12,183 nt of DNA from Nitrososphaerales archaeon TH526 (GTDB lineage: Archaea > Thermoproteota > Nitrososphaeria > Nitrososphaerales > Nitrososphaeraceae), in contig JAATVR010000251.1 of assembly GCA_014523665.1 (NCBI GenBank), forward strand, positions 1 through 12,183. The letters run 5' to 3'. Shown piece by piece: positions 1 to 7,705 of the stretch. Below the pieces are notes generated by a model. That model was not told the origin of the DNA and searched no databases. It saw only the letters and a list, made by a program, of their open reading frames with translations. A program made the translations under genes and the position numbers. Each line of letters begins with the position of its first letter. The first letter of the stretch is position 1.

Positions 1-425
1 ATTATGTGCACATTGGAATTATATCGATAGTCCAGATAGAATGATCCCGTATGGTTATATCGTGGATTTGTCCATAATAGCAGATAAGAAAATTTGCAAT
101 GGGCTAATGAATGCTTTTGTAATTCTGGAAAGACGAATTTTGACGCGATAAAATTTAGTACAAATAGTTCAAGACTAGAGATTGTATGCAGCATATGCTA
201 TCGTATGATCTGCTGGTGGCCCATAAGCACTGAACAATTTTTGCCGGTAGCCGCGCGTAGAACAGAAAAATCTTAGGCCAATTCTAACAAGAGCTAAAAT
301 AGATCGAAGTTCTCGAGTGTGACCCAAGTTTACGACAGTATGGTCATGTGTAGTACATCGGGACTGATTACTACATTGGAAACAAGAGAAAATAATAAGC
401 GAAAGCGGCCGTCGAACAATATTAT
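1..425. other. Left-edge stretch without a confident gene
   Basis: No reading frame here is convincing. On the minus strand a frame opens at an ATG at 194 and stays open to the left edge (about 64 codons). It could be the start of a gene continuing outside the window, but it has no recognisable motif and no clear TATA box. A second minus-strand frame (stop near 180, possible TTG start near 327) and a 60-codon plus-strand frame at 94-276 overlap it and look like chance openings. No tRNA-like fold or repeat was seen. Confidence 0.4.
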
Positions 426-596
426 TTAGTTCATAGGCAATAGAATTTCTTTAAGATAGAACAAATCAGTAGAATAATCTGTTCCAATAGGTGCTACAAA
501 GAATAATTGGAATAGATATTTTAGCAGAAAGATTATGATGATAATAGCAATAATAACTAGGATTACATACACTAATGTTCCGAGAACCATTCTCAT
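426..596 (-). CDS. Small single-pass membrane protein, 56 residues
   Basis: The reading frame runs from ATG at 596 to TAA at 426. Residues 4-35 are almost entirely hydrophobic, with a run of Val/Ile/Leu through residues 8-25 and a Lys at 26, so this is a membrane segment. A short tail follows (about residues 36-56) with Asp40, Asp44 and Glu50. A TATA-like GTTAAATA lies 20-27 bases upstream, which suits a leaderless or nearly leaderless mRNA and supports this start; a second ATG two codons later is equally possible. The gene is divergent from the NHL propeller gene. I do not recognise the family. Tiny membrane proteins of this sort are common and poorly characterised in Nitrososphaeria. No function is proposed. 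Confidence 0.5.
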   Translation of the reverse strand: MRMVLGTLVYVILVIIAIIIIIFLLKYLFQLFFVAPIGTDYSTDLFYLKEILLPMN

Positions 597-615
597 TCAA
601 AGATGTTCAATATAG

Positions 616-623
616 TATTTAAC
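616..623 (-). promoter_or_regulatory. TATA box for the 56-residue membrane protein
   Basis: GTTAAATA on the minus strand lies 20-27 bases before the ATG at 596, the normal TATA-to-start distance for a leaderless archaeal transcript. Confidence 0.45.
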
Positions 624-727
624 TTGATTATCTATTGATTTCATCTACTAGTATCAGATGTATTGGAATATGCCGGAATCGATTATGATTTATTGATAGG
701 AACGCAGCTCGACTGCCAACATACGAA

Positions 728-735
728 GATATATA
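728..735 (+). promoter_or_regulatory. TATA box for the NHL propeller gene
   Basis: GATATATA starts 34 bases before the ATG at 762. This places transcription start just before that ATG and argues against the in-frame TTG at 663, which would lie upstream of the promoter. Confidence 0.5.
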
Positions 736-761
736 GCGCAGCAAATCATTATTACATACAA

Positions 762-1811
762 ATGAATCACACCAGTGAAGTGAAGATTGGCCTTGTTAGT
801 TATTTATCAGTTTTGATTTGTATCATCATCAGCGTCCTCTCACTTTATCTGTTTTTTGGACAATCAGACTCATTGATTCCAAAGGTGGACGCATCGAATT
901 CGGCAAAGAATTATACTTTCTTGATGGCTTTGGATTCTCCAAACTTTGGCGATGAAGAGACGAACACGCAGGAGGATCTACTACCACAACCTGAAGGGAT
1001 TGATGTCGACAGTGAGGGTAATGTGTTTGTAAATGAGATTGGAGAGAATCGTATCAATATTTTCGATGCCAATGGCACGCTCAAATCCACTTGGGGCTCG
1101 TCAGGCGAGGATCTTGGGCAATTTAGCCATCCTCACGGAAACGAAGTTGAAGATGAGAATAATGAAGATGTCAATAATGTATATGTCTATATTGCAGATC
1201 AAAATAATGACCGGATTCAGAAGTTCTCTAAGAATGGAACGTTTATCACTACTTGGGGCGAGGAAGGTGAAGGAAATGGGCAATTTCTACATACGCACGG
1301 AATAGATCTTGACTCAGATGGGAATGTGTATGTTAGTGACAGGGATCAACCAAGTATTCAAAAATTCTCTAGTGATGGGACCTTTATTAAGAAGTGGGGA
1401 TCGGAAGGGACAGATGATGGGCAATTCATACAGCCATGGGATGTTAGTGTTAGTCAGGATGACAGAATCTTTGTACCCGACTACGGAAACAACCGAATAC
1501 AGATTTTCTCAAAGGACGGCGATTTCATAGCCTCATGGGGAGCAGCCGGGTCAAGCCCTGGGCAATTTGATGGGCCAGCCGTAGTAGCATTTGATGCTCA
1601 GAGGAATGTGTATGTAACTGACTCCGGTAACCATCGTGTACAGAAATTCACAGGTAACGGAACATTTCTTACTGAATGGGGTAGAGAAGGGCAAGCCGAT
1701 GGGCAATTTTCTATGCCTGAAGGACTTGCAGTAGATCCCTCGACAGGTAAAGTATATGTTTCTGATACTAGTAATAATAATGTACAGGTTTTTGCTGCTT
1801 CAGAGAACTAG
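762..1811 (+). CDS. Membrane-anchored NHL-repeat beta-propeller protein
   Basis: The protein is 349 residues from ATG at 762. The frame extends upstream to a TTG at 663, but a TATA box at 728-735 favours 762. Residues 9-33 form one hydrophobic segment (signal anchor or uncleaved signal), so the rest should lie outside the cell. From about residue 75 to the end there are six NHL repeats. Each has a Gly-Gln-Phe before the strand, an N-V-Y/F-V-x-D-type strand, an R-I/V-Q-K/I-F strand and a closing W-G. Six repeats fit one six-bladed propeller. The second blade has an acidic Glu/Asp/Asn insertion near residues 130-142. Asn-Gly-Thr sequons recur at the same position in several blades, consistent with surface N-glycosylation. 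Such propellers usually bind proteins, glycans or RNA; the partner cannot be read from sequence. Frame and family are secure, function is not. Confidence 0.9.
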   Translation: MNHTSEVKIGLVSYLSVLICIIISVLSLYLFFGQSDSLIPKVDASNSAKNYTFLMALDSPNFGDEETNTQEDLLPQPEGIDVDSEGNVFVNEIGENRINIFDANGTLKSTWGSSGEDLGQFSHPHGNEVEDENNEDVNNVYVYIADQNNDRIQKFSKNGTFITTWGEEGEGNGQFLHTHGIDLDSDGNVYVSDRDQPSIQKFSSDGTFIKKWGSEGTDDGQFIQPWDVSVSQDDRIFVPDYGNNRIQIFSKDGDFIASWGAAGSSPGQFDGPAVVAFDAQRNVYVTDSGNHRVQKFTGNGTFLTEWGREGQADGQFSMPEGLAVDPSTGKVYVSDTSNNNVQVFAASEN

Positions 1812-1927
1812 ATTATCTTCATATTCAAATCATGCACCAAATAGAATCTCCTTTCCTTTTCAAAATATAACCCAATGAATTTTGCCCAATCATACTATAG
1901 AAAGCTGTTATTCGAGCTTCTAGCAGT

Positions 1928-2022
1928 AGTTGTGAATTGAATTCTGTAGGTATCTGCTGAATTGATCATGTACTTCGACTTTGCTAAAATCTTATGGTTT
2001 AGTACTTGATCAATTCATAACT
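1928..2022. repeat. Inverted repeat between convergent genes
   Basis: Arms at 1958-1974 and 2001-2017 are complementary at 16 of 17 positions around a 26-base loop. A third segment at 1928-1940 can pair instead with 2010-2022 (12 of 13), so two mutually exclusive hairpins are possible. The element sits between the 3' end of the NHL gene and the 3' end of the zinc-ribbon gene, 15 bases past the latter's stop. It may be a shared 3' structure or terminator; there are no strong T-runs in the arms. Confidence 0.55.
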
Positions 2023-2031
2023 TGTTCCCTT

Positions 2032-2196
2032 CTAATCGGGTCTGAGTTCACTCCCACAATTACGGCACAATCTACAGTGCCTTACGTTAAAACGCCCGCA
2101 AGACTTACAGATGACATTCTCGCATATTTCCGCAATTTTCTTTAGGTATTCTTCGTTTTCCCTAGAAACAAATTTCTGCTTATTCTTTGAGCTCAA
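2032..2196 (-). CDS. Small zinc-ribbon protein, 54 residues
   Basis: The frame runs from a TTG at 2196 to TAG at 2032; there is no in-frame ATG, and a stop lies 8 codons before the TTG. The N-terminal 24 residues are charged and probably helical, including EENEEYLKK-type sequence. The C-terminal half has two knuckles, Cys30-x2-Cys33-Gly and Cys44-x2-Cys47-Gly, the standard double-CxxC zinc ribbon, plus Cys25 and a His40-Cys41 pair between them. A TATA-like GATTATAT about 25-35 bases upstream supports the start. Stand-alone ribbons of this size occur in many archaea as nucleic-acid- or protein-binding modules, but the target is unknown. The gene follows the kelch gene on the same strand with about 127 bases between them and its own promoter, so it is probably separate. 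Confidence 0.65.
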   Translation of the reverse strand: MSSKNKQKFVSRENEEYLKKIAEICENVICKSCGRFNVRHCRLCRNCGSELRPD

Positions 2197-2220
2197 TATC
2201 AGATCGTAATATGTGGAAAA

Positions 2221-2231
2221 CTAATATAATC
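2221..2231 (-). promoter_or_regulatory. TATA box for the zinc-ribbon gene
   Basis: GATTATATTAG on the minus strand places transcription start near 2200, immediately before the TTG start at 2196. A second TATA-like stretch further upstream (about 2261-2268) is less well placed. Confidence 0.35.
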
Positions 2232-2323
2232 TATGCACAAAATATTGTTCTACCTATTCAAATATAAGGAATATCTTATTAACAAAAGCAGGTAAAAAAA
2301 CTTCGAGGGAAATCTTCCTGTAG

Positions 2324-3418
2324 CTAATCGGTATTATTTAGATAGTAGATTTCATTTTCCCATGAAATAGACAATCCAGGGTTCGGTCCCCTTCCAATCG
2401 CATATATATTATCATCAATAGATACGACTCCTAGTCCGTGTCGTGCAGTTGGCATGGGTGCCTCGACGGTCCACATATTGTTTGCCGGATCATATCGTTC
2501 ATTATTATCAAATGTTCCTTGAAGCCGTTCTCCACCCAATACATAAATGGATCCGTTGATGCTGGTGGCAGCAATTCCGCTTCTTCTTGATGGCATAGGT
2601 TCAAGATTTGTAGTCCATTCATCCGAGACTGGATTATATTTCTCAACGATATCAGTGCATTCGTATGAGATGTCTAACCTGCCCCCAATTACGTATATTT
2701 TGCCACCTACCACCGCAGAAGCAGCATGGTGCCTAGATGTGGGCATCGGTGTGTGGGTGGTGCATCGATTTGCAACAGGATCATAAGATTCTACCACATT
2801 TAGTGATCTGTCGTTCATATCTCCGCCCACAACATACGGTGTTCCATTTACGATGTTTCCATTAGGTGACCCCTTGGAGTAGGCATTGAATTACGTTGAG
2901 TCCATAGATTAGTTGTTGGATCATAAATATACAATCTATCGCTCGGAGTCGAGTCTCCCATATAGCCACCTGCTATATAGATTTTGTTTTGAAAAGAAAC
3001 TGAAGAGGCATGATGAAGAGGAACAGGCAAAGGTGCGATGTCTGTTCTCCACGAATTGGATGCCACGTTATACATTTCAACGATATCAGAGTTCCTATCG
3101 TTTGAGGTAAAACCACTGATAACATATATACCGTCATTTAAATTTACAGAAGTGACTTCTGTTCTAGGGCTTGGCATTGGTCTTCGAATTCTCCAGCCAC
3201 TCAGCGTTTTGTACTTGTGCGAGAATAGCGGCGCTCTCGATTGGAGGTTGTAATAGTACGAAAAGTGAAATTGATGCAAGCACAAATAGAAAAATTTTCA
3301 GGTTAAATAATTCAATAATTCTCGTAGAGAATTGACTTATATAAAAAATATATGGCGATCCTCGAGAATGAAAATCCTTATTCCCATTTGACTTGTTGGA
3401 TGCTGATGCGATCTGCAA
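2324..3418 (-). pseudogene. Kelch-repeat beta-propeller gene with two frameshifts
   Basis: Three consecutive pieces in alternating frames make one secreted or anchored kelch protein of about 364 residues. Piece 1 (to about 3198) holds a hydrophobic signal or anchor segment (LFVLASISLFVLL). Piece 2 (about 3195-2870) holds two kelch motifs. Piece 3 (about 2870-2324) holds four more. The motifs show paired Gly after a V-I/V-G-G strand, a W six to eight residues before P-M-P-T/S-x-R, and Y-D/N-P. The first lesion behaves as an extra base near 3196, between two Trp codons; the second as a missing base in the C run at 2870-2873. The second restores the original frame. No stop interrupts the motifs otherwise, so this is a recent lesion or a sequencing error. 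The start is unclear: 3418 is a TTG, a TATA-like element at 3336-3345 points to a start further in, and a GTG lies at 3283. Partner and substrate are unknown. Confidence 0.75.
3336..3345 (-). promoter_or_regulatory. TATA-like element inside the apparent 5' end of the kelch gene
   Basis: TTTATATAAG on the minus strand is a near-ideal archaeal TATA box. It would start transcription near 3319, just before the hydrophobic segment. No ATG is in frame there; a GTG at 3283 is the nearest usable start. Either the true start is non-canonical, or the 5' end is also damaged. Confidence 0.35.
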
Positions 3419-4092
3419 CCAAGAATCTAAGAGACTGTTATTCCGTCATTGCTGTTTTGTCACTTCAAAACTTGGGCAAGATGAAATTAGACGAAATTAC
3501 ATGAAATTTTGCAAAATAAGAACAGCCTGAATTTTGATTATGCCTGATGATTCCGTTAGAAGATCTTATGGCACCCATCGTAGCCAAATTCTGCTCGATT
3601 CTATTGTCAATCTGACATAGTTTGTCAGTTGGAGGTCACTTGGTATCTCATTAACGATCCCAACAGTGGTATCATTCTTGAATACAAACAATCAATTGAA
3701 GGAATGTCAAGTTAATGGGTTGGAACATCCTTAGCTTGTCGCAACGCTGAGTTAACCTCTGTTGCCAGCATGAATAGTGCTTACCCACTGCTGTCTACAA
3801 AAGTAACGTTCAGAAATGATTCAATTGGATTTGTCCAATCATTAAAAATCCGATAGGAAAAGCTACACAAGACCTTCATCTAGAAAATCATTTTTGGCTG
3901 ATCTTGGAAGATCCTATCTGCAAAATGGGAGAAAATACTAGATTTAGTAAGGCATAATTGAGCAGCCCAAAGTTTGGAAGGTCGTCGCTAATTCCTTTCC
4001 TAATTGCAAGCCTGAAATTGGTCTGTACGCATATATTATTGAGTTAATTGAATACTGCAGCATCTTAATGGGGCTTGCGACTCGATCATTAG
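3419..4092. other. Long intergenic stretch, no confident gene
   Basis: About 670 bases without a convincing gene. A minus-strand frame at 3465-3578 (ATG, 37 codons) stays open for about another 17 codons upstream, with plausible composition but no motif or TATA box. Short plus-strand frames near 3430-3620 are no better. These could be decayed gene remnants. A small CTGAC/GTCAG hairpin lies near 3611-3628. No repeat ends, tRNA or target-site duplications were seen. Confidence 0.4.
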
Positions 4093-4100
4093 TTTAAATA
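4093..4100 (+). promoter_or_regulatory. TATA box of the hydantoinase-like gene
   Basis: TTTAAATA, the same octamer as at 7350 and 8209. Transcription should start near 4119-4125, inside the palindromic operator at 4117-4132, giving a leader of about 30 bases before the ATG at 4151. Confidence 0.6.
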
Positions 4101-4116
4101 AAGGTAATAGCCGATA

Positions 4117-4132
4117 ATTAGGTGACACTAAT
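4117..4132. promoter_or_regulatory. Palindromic operator ATTAG-N6-CTAAT, single copy
   Basis: ATTAGGTGACACTAAT. It lies 24 bases after the start of the TATA box, over the expected transcription start, where a bound dimer would block initiation. It matches four other copies in the window (7357-7386 and 9146-9175) and differs from the first copy at 7357 only in two spacer bases (GTGACA against GCCACA). Confidence 0.6.
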
Positions 4133-4150
4133 TCACGAGAATACGAGAAA

Positions 4151-6748
4151 ATGGCTGCTGAACAAGTTGAATATTTGAAGCAAAAAAAGATTGGAAAATC
4201 TGAGGATTATAGTCATAATATTGACGTTCCTGCTCATGCCAATTATCTGTCCAACTCATATTCTAGGAAGAGGCGGATAAGAGTTGGTATCGATGTAGGC
4301 GGTACGTTTACCAAAGCAGTAGCAATAGATATGGTCACAGGAAATATCATAGGAAAGTCTACCCTCCCTACTACCCACAAATCAAATCAAGGGGTTTCAA
4401 CAGGCATTTTACAAGTACTATCAGACGTTATGAATAAATTTGAAATACAAAATTATGAAGTGGAACTTATATCTCATAGTACTACTCAGGCTGTAAATGC
4501 TCTGCTCGAGGGCGATACAACTAAAGTTGGAATCATAGGGATGGGTGTTGGCTTAGAGAAATCAAATATTATAAAACGGACTCACATAAAAGATATCCTA
4601 CTCGATGGTAACGGAAAAAGGTATATCAAGACCTGCTATAGGTACTTGGACACTTCTGCCTATTTAGGCGAAGAAAGGGTGAGATCTTTAATCAATGAAC
4701 TAGTGCACGAAGGAGCCAGGGTACTCGTAATCAGCGAAGCATATGGTGTAGATGACCCTAGTAACGAAGATTTCGTCGAAAATGTCGCCAGGTCAAGTAT
4801 TACAGGAACTGAAGATAAGAAGATTCCTGTAATTGCAGCACATGATCTGACAGGGATTTATGGTCTTGAGATCCGGACTATGACTGCAGTTATAAATGCA
4901 AGTATTCTACCAAAAGCAGCCAGTACCGCAAGGTTTGTGGAACATGCAGTAAGAGAGAAGATAGGGATTCCCAAAAATATATCAATTAAAGTAATGAAAG
5001 GCGACGGAGGAGTTACAGATATCAGTGCGTTTGAGACGAAACCCATTGTAACTGTGCTTTCAGGGCCTGCTGCTAGTGTTGCAGGGGCTCTGCTTCATTT
5101 AAGGATACTAAATGGAGTTTTTGTAGAAGTCGGAGGGACTTCCACGAATGTGTGTGTAATAAAGGATGGTAAACCTAAAGTGAACTACGCAACTATAGTT
5201 CAACACCCCACATGTATTCGATCATTGGATGTGAGAGTTGTGAATGTCGCAGGAGGTTCAATCGTCATGTTATCAAAAGACAGGCGAAAAATATTAGATG
5301 TTGGACCTCGATCCGCACATATAGCTGGCTTGAAGTATTCCTGTTTTGCAGAGCCATCCGAGATCGAGGGGGGAACAATTGTACGATTTAGTCCTGAGAT
5401 AGAAGAAGACTCTTCGTCTAAACACCCTACCGGCAAATATGAATCCAACAGTAATGGCGATGAACAACGCATGATCTACGCCGTAATAAAAAGCGGAGAT
5501 CGATATAATGATTCTGTAAAAGAGGGGGACTTGAGAGAAAACTTATTTGCTATAACGACAACGTGTGCAGCCAATGCCCTTGGCTTGATTTCTGATGACG
5601 ATTATGCCAAAGGCAATTCTGAATCTGCAAAGATCGCATTGTCAATTCTTGCCAAGGAGTTAGGAATTTCGATGGAAGAAGCTGCCAGCCAGATACTTGA
5701 TATCGCGACTGACAAGATTTTGCAAATCATGGATCCTATGTTGAAAGAATACGCCCTAACGTATAACAAACCAAAAGGATTTCTGTTGAAAAGAAAGGGA
5801 AATAATGACCGTTTTGGAAATGAAGAAGGAAATTCTACTAATAGAAATTTTGTTTTAGTGGGAGGTGGTGGAGGTGCATCAATCCTAGTTCCTCATTTAG
5901 CCAAGACACTTAACATGAAATATAAGAAAGCAGAACATGCAGAAGTCATATCTTCAATCGGTGTAGCAGCTGCCATGATACATGAAGAACTCGAAAGAAC
6001 AGTCGATGTGAATCCCAAACCAGAAGAAGTCTCCCTGCTGATGGATGAAGTCAAAGAGCTTGCCTTAGCTAAAGGTGCACTGCCAGAGTCTATCACGGTG
6101 CAATCAGAGTATGTTAGTGATCGATCAGTCCTTCGAGTTACTGCGACAGGTAACATGAGCTTGGACATAGGCACGGCGAATTCCAATGAAATTAGCAATC
6201 GTGAGGCTGAAGATATAGCCAAGGACCTTTTTGGTGCTACCTCGAGCCCGAATTCAGAAGGGGCTGGTGATGACAAAATAGAGGGAAACCGGAACGTGAG
6301 TGTAAGACGTGTAGCTTTTGATGCAAAGAATTATCACATCTTTGAATGTGAAAAAAAAGTCAAGAATCTATTTGGATTTATCAAACGTTCTCAGAAAACT
6401 CAAGTTTCTGTACTGGTTCTCGATAGGTTTGGAAGAGTGAGACTTTCCCTAGCGGGGGTAAGAATTGTCAAGGGCACCAAGCAGGAAGTCTTGACTGACT
6501 TGCTTAGATTGCTCGGAAGTCCTATTAGTCACATAAAAGGAAGCGATAAAGCTACAAATGATAGGGGTCAGCGAAGCGAAAACACAAAGGACAAGCGTTG
6601 GGATCTTCCTCCACAAGTACATCTTTTGGATGACATTCGTCTGATAGATTTTTCGAGTCTCACTTCATCAGAAAATCTTTCAAAAGTCATTAGGGATGAA
6701 GTTCAAAAGTCATCCTCAAGAGACGTTCTTGCTGTAATTAAAAAGTGA
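4151..6748 (+). CDS. HyuA-type hydantoinase/oxoprolinase family protein, orphan
   Basis: The protein is 865 residues from ATG. A Lys/Ser-rich extension covers residues 1-43. The N-terminal ASKHA-type phosphate loop follows at 46-55 (GIDVGGTFTK). H109-S-T-T-Q-A-x-N-A is the family's HGTT-like motif. M282-K-G-D-G-G-V-T and the L-S-G-P-A-A-S-V-A-G-A stretch (303-313) mark the hydantoinase A domain. V327-G-G-T-S-T-N replaces the usual VGGTSTD, so its last residue is Asn rather than Asp. V-A-G-G-S follows at 366-370. A glycine-rich G-G-G-G-G-A-S motif lies near residue 575. The family (hydantoinase, 5-oxoprolinase, acetone carboxylase subunits) uses ATP to activate amides or ketones, usually with a HyuB partner; none is present here. 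At 865 residues it is longer than typical HyuA (about 650-720) because of the N-terminal extension and a basic C-terminal region of about 200 residues. The substrate cannot be assigned. A TATA box and an operator lie upstream. Confidence 0.85.
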   Translation: MAAEQVEYLKQKKIGKSEDYSHNIDVPAHANYLSNSYSRKRRIRVGIDVGGTFTKAVAIDMVTGNIIGKSTLPTTHKSNQGVSTGILQVLSDVMNKFEIQNYEVELISHSTTQAVNALLEGDTTKVGIIGMGVGLEKSNIIKRTHIKDILLDGNGKRYIKTCYRYLDTSAYLGEERVRSLINELVHEGARVLVISEAYGVDDPSNEDFVENVARSSITGTEDKKIPVIAAHDLTGIYGLEIRTMTAVINASILPKAASTARFVEHAVREKIGIPKNISIKVMKGDGGVTDISAFETKPIVTVLSGPAASVAGALLHLRILNGVFVEVGGTSTNVCVIKDGKPKVNYATIVQHPTCIRSLDVRVVNVAGGSIVMLSKDRRKILDVGPRSAHIAGLKYSCFAEPSEIEGGTIVRFSPEIEEDSSSKHPTGKYESNSNGDEQRMIYAVIKSGDRYNDSVKEGDLRENLFAITTTCAANALGLISDDDYAKGNSESAKIALSILAKELGISMEEAASQILDIATDKILQIMDPMLKEYALTYNKPKGFLLKRKGNNDRFGNEEGNSTNRNFVLVGGGGGASILVPHLAKTLNMKYKKAEHAEVISSIGVAAAMIHEELERTVDVNPKPEEVSLLMDEVKELALAKGALPESITVQSEYVSDRSVLRVTATGNMSLDIGTANSNEISNREAEDIAKDLFGATSSPNSEGAGDDKIEGNRNVSVRRVAFDAKNYHIFECEKKVKNLFGFIKRSQKTQVSVLVLDRFGRVRLSLAGVRIVKGTKQEVLTDLLRLLGSPISHIKGSDKATNDRGQRSENTKDKRWDLPPQVHLLDDIRLIDFSSLTSSENLSKVIRDEVQKSSSRDVLAVIKK

Positions 6749-6864
6749 GATGTATTGGGAGTCGCACTAAACTGTCAATCATTGCCAACCAGTAAGGAAA
6801 TCTGAGTGAAAAGCTAGTATGAATACAAGAGTGTAAATATCGTATGTTAGTATTATTAACGATG

Positions 6865-6870
6865 AAAAAA
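6865..6870 (-). terminator. T-run downstream of the sugar dehydrogenase remnant
   Basis: Six T on the minus strand, about 35 bases past the stop at 6905. Archaeal RNA polymerase terminates at T-runs without needing a hairpin. The evidence is the run alone. Confidence 0.3.
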
Positions 6871-6904
6871 CCTGCCTCAACATCACAATCCAATACCAAT
6901 AGAG

Positions 6905-7222
6905 TCACATTGGTAAATTAGGAACTATCCAGTATATGTTTCCGTTGATGTGCGATAGCAAATATAGATAGCCGTCTGGCCCTTCCTTAATATCGGTAAT
7001 AACCCCAAATCCTTGCCCAAACACCACATTTTCAAGCTCCTCATTGTCGTTTGCAATCTTATCTTCAAGATCCCCTTCAAGATTCAATCTTGTTCTGTCC
7101 TCGCTTAAATCGAAATCATAAAGATAGTTATTATTAAAATCTGCAACGAACAAATCATTCTGATATTCTTGTCCCAGAGTGTGCTGCGAGCTTTGCGGTC
7201 GGCATATTGGTTTAAAATTGAA
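6905..7222 (-). pseudogene. C-terminal remnant of a PQQ-type glucose/sorbosone dehydrogenase
   Basis: The open frame runs from just after a stop at 7223-7225 to TGA at 6905. A recognisable family signature begins near 7185: LGQEYQNDLFVADFNNNYLY, then an acidic stretch, V-V-F-G-Q-G-F-G-V-I-T-D-I, and K-E-G-P-D-G-Y-L-Y-L-L-S. These are the last blades of the soluble aldose-sugar/sorbosone dehydrogenase six-bladed propeller, normally 350-450 residues, which oxidises sugars outside the cytoplasm with PQQ. Fewer than 100 residues are left, and the upstream DNA has stops and no homologous frame, so the catalytic His/Arg/Asp part and the signal peptide are missing. A TTG at 7153 could start an 82-residue fragment, but a functional product is unlikely. 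I infer a decayed gene truncated at its 5' end. Confidence 0.65.
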
Positions 7223-7349
7223 CTATTAGAGCAAATTAAACTACCAGAGTATTAAATAGATCGATTAAGAACGACTTAAGAAATGCGAAGATTGACTGAA
7301 AATCTTAACATTCATTAATTTTGGCCTTCTCGACCTAACATTGATAGCA

Positions 7350-7357
7350 TTTAAATA
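7350..7357 (+). promoter_or_regulatory. TATA box of the winged-helix regulator
   Basis: TTTAAATA starting 41 bases before the ATG at 7391. Its last A is also the first base of the operator at 7357. Confidence 0.6.
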
Positions 7358-7386
7358 TTAGGCCACACTAATTAGGTTAGTCTAAT
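7357..7386. promoter_or_regulatory. Double overlapping operator, two ATTAG-N6-CTAAT copies
   Basis: Copy 1 is ATTAGGCCACACTAAT (7357-7372), copy 2 is ATTAGGTTAGTCTAAT (7371-7386). They share two bases, are offset by 14 bp, and fill the whole space between the TATA box and the ATG at 7391. A protein bound here would cover the transcription start. Because the sites sit directly before a DNA-binding protein gene, autoregulation is the simplest reading. Confidence 0.65.
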
Positions 7387-7390
7387 CGGA

Positions 7391-7705
7391 ATGAGCCTTT
7401 CAATTGATTACGAAGAAAATAATTCAATATCGTTGTTGAGGGAAGTTGCAGAAATGATCACCTATAAAATAATTACTTCAACTATGTACTCGGCAAAGAC
7501 CGTTCTCCAGATCTCGACTGAGAATAAACTGCCATTGAGTTCAACTTACAAGAAAATAAGTAGATTGTGCAAGGCTGGGATTTTGTGTGTAGAAAGAGCT
7601 TCGATAGACAATAACGGAAAGAAGGTCCTCTATTATAAAAGTAAGATAAAAGCGATTGAGGCATGTCTGAATGAAAATGGACTTGCAGTTCAAATAAAGA
7701 AATAG
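7391..7705 (+). CDS. Small winged-helix transcriptional regulator
   Basis: The protein is 104 residues from ATG. After a short acidic N-terminus, residues 13-31 form a helix and 34-47 the first helix of the HTH. Residues 48-65 (LPLSSTYKKISRLCKAGIL, starting at 47) are the recognition helix and the turn after it. Residues 66-84 form a two-stranded wing with a tight N-N-G-K turn (VERASIDNNGKKVLYY). A short helix follows. This is the ArsR-like/wHTH layout common in archaeal one-domain regulators. There is no metal-binding Cys/His cluster (only Cys60, Cys66 and Cys92, far apart), so metal sensing is not supported. The two palindromic sites directly upstream suggest it binds its own promoter, and matching sites before the hydantoinase-like gene and at 9146-9175 suggest the rest of its regulon. 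The ligand is unknown. Confidence 0.8.
   Translation: MSLSIDYEENNSISLLREVAEMITYKIITSTMYSAKTVLQISTENKLPLSSTYKKISRLCKAGILCVERASIDNNGKKVLYYKSKIKAIEACLNENGLAVQIKK

Noticed and set aside
663..761. TTG at 663 as start of the NHL gene
   Set aside because: The TATA box at 728-735 would lie inside the gene, and the added 33 residues put a Cys/His-bearing polar stretch before the signal anchor. ATG at 762 fits promoter and protein better.
2370..2400. GGTTCG-like stretch resembling a tRNA T-arm
   Set aside because: It lies in the kelch coding frame, and no acceptor, D or anticodon arm can be placed around it.
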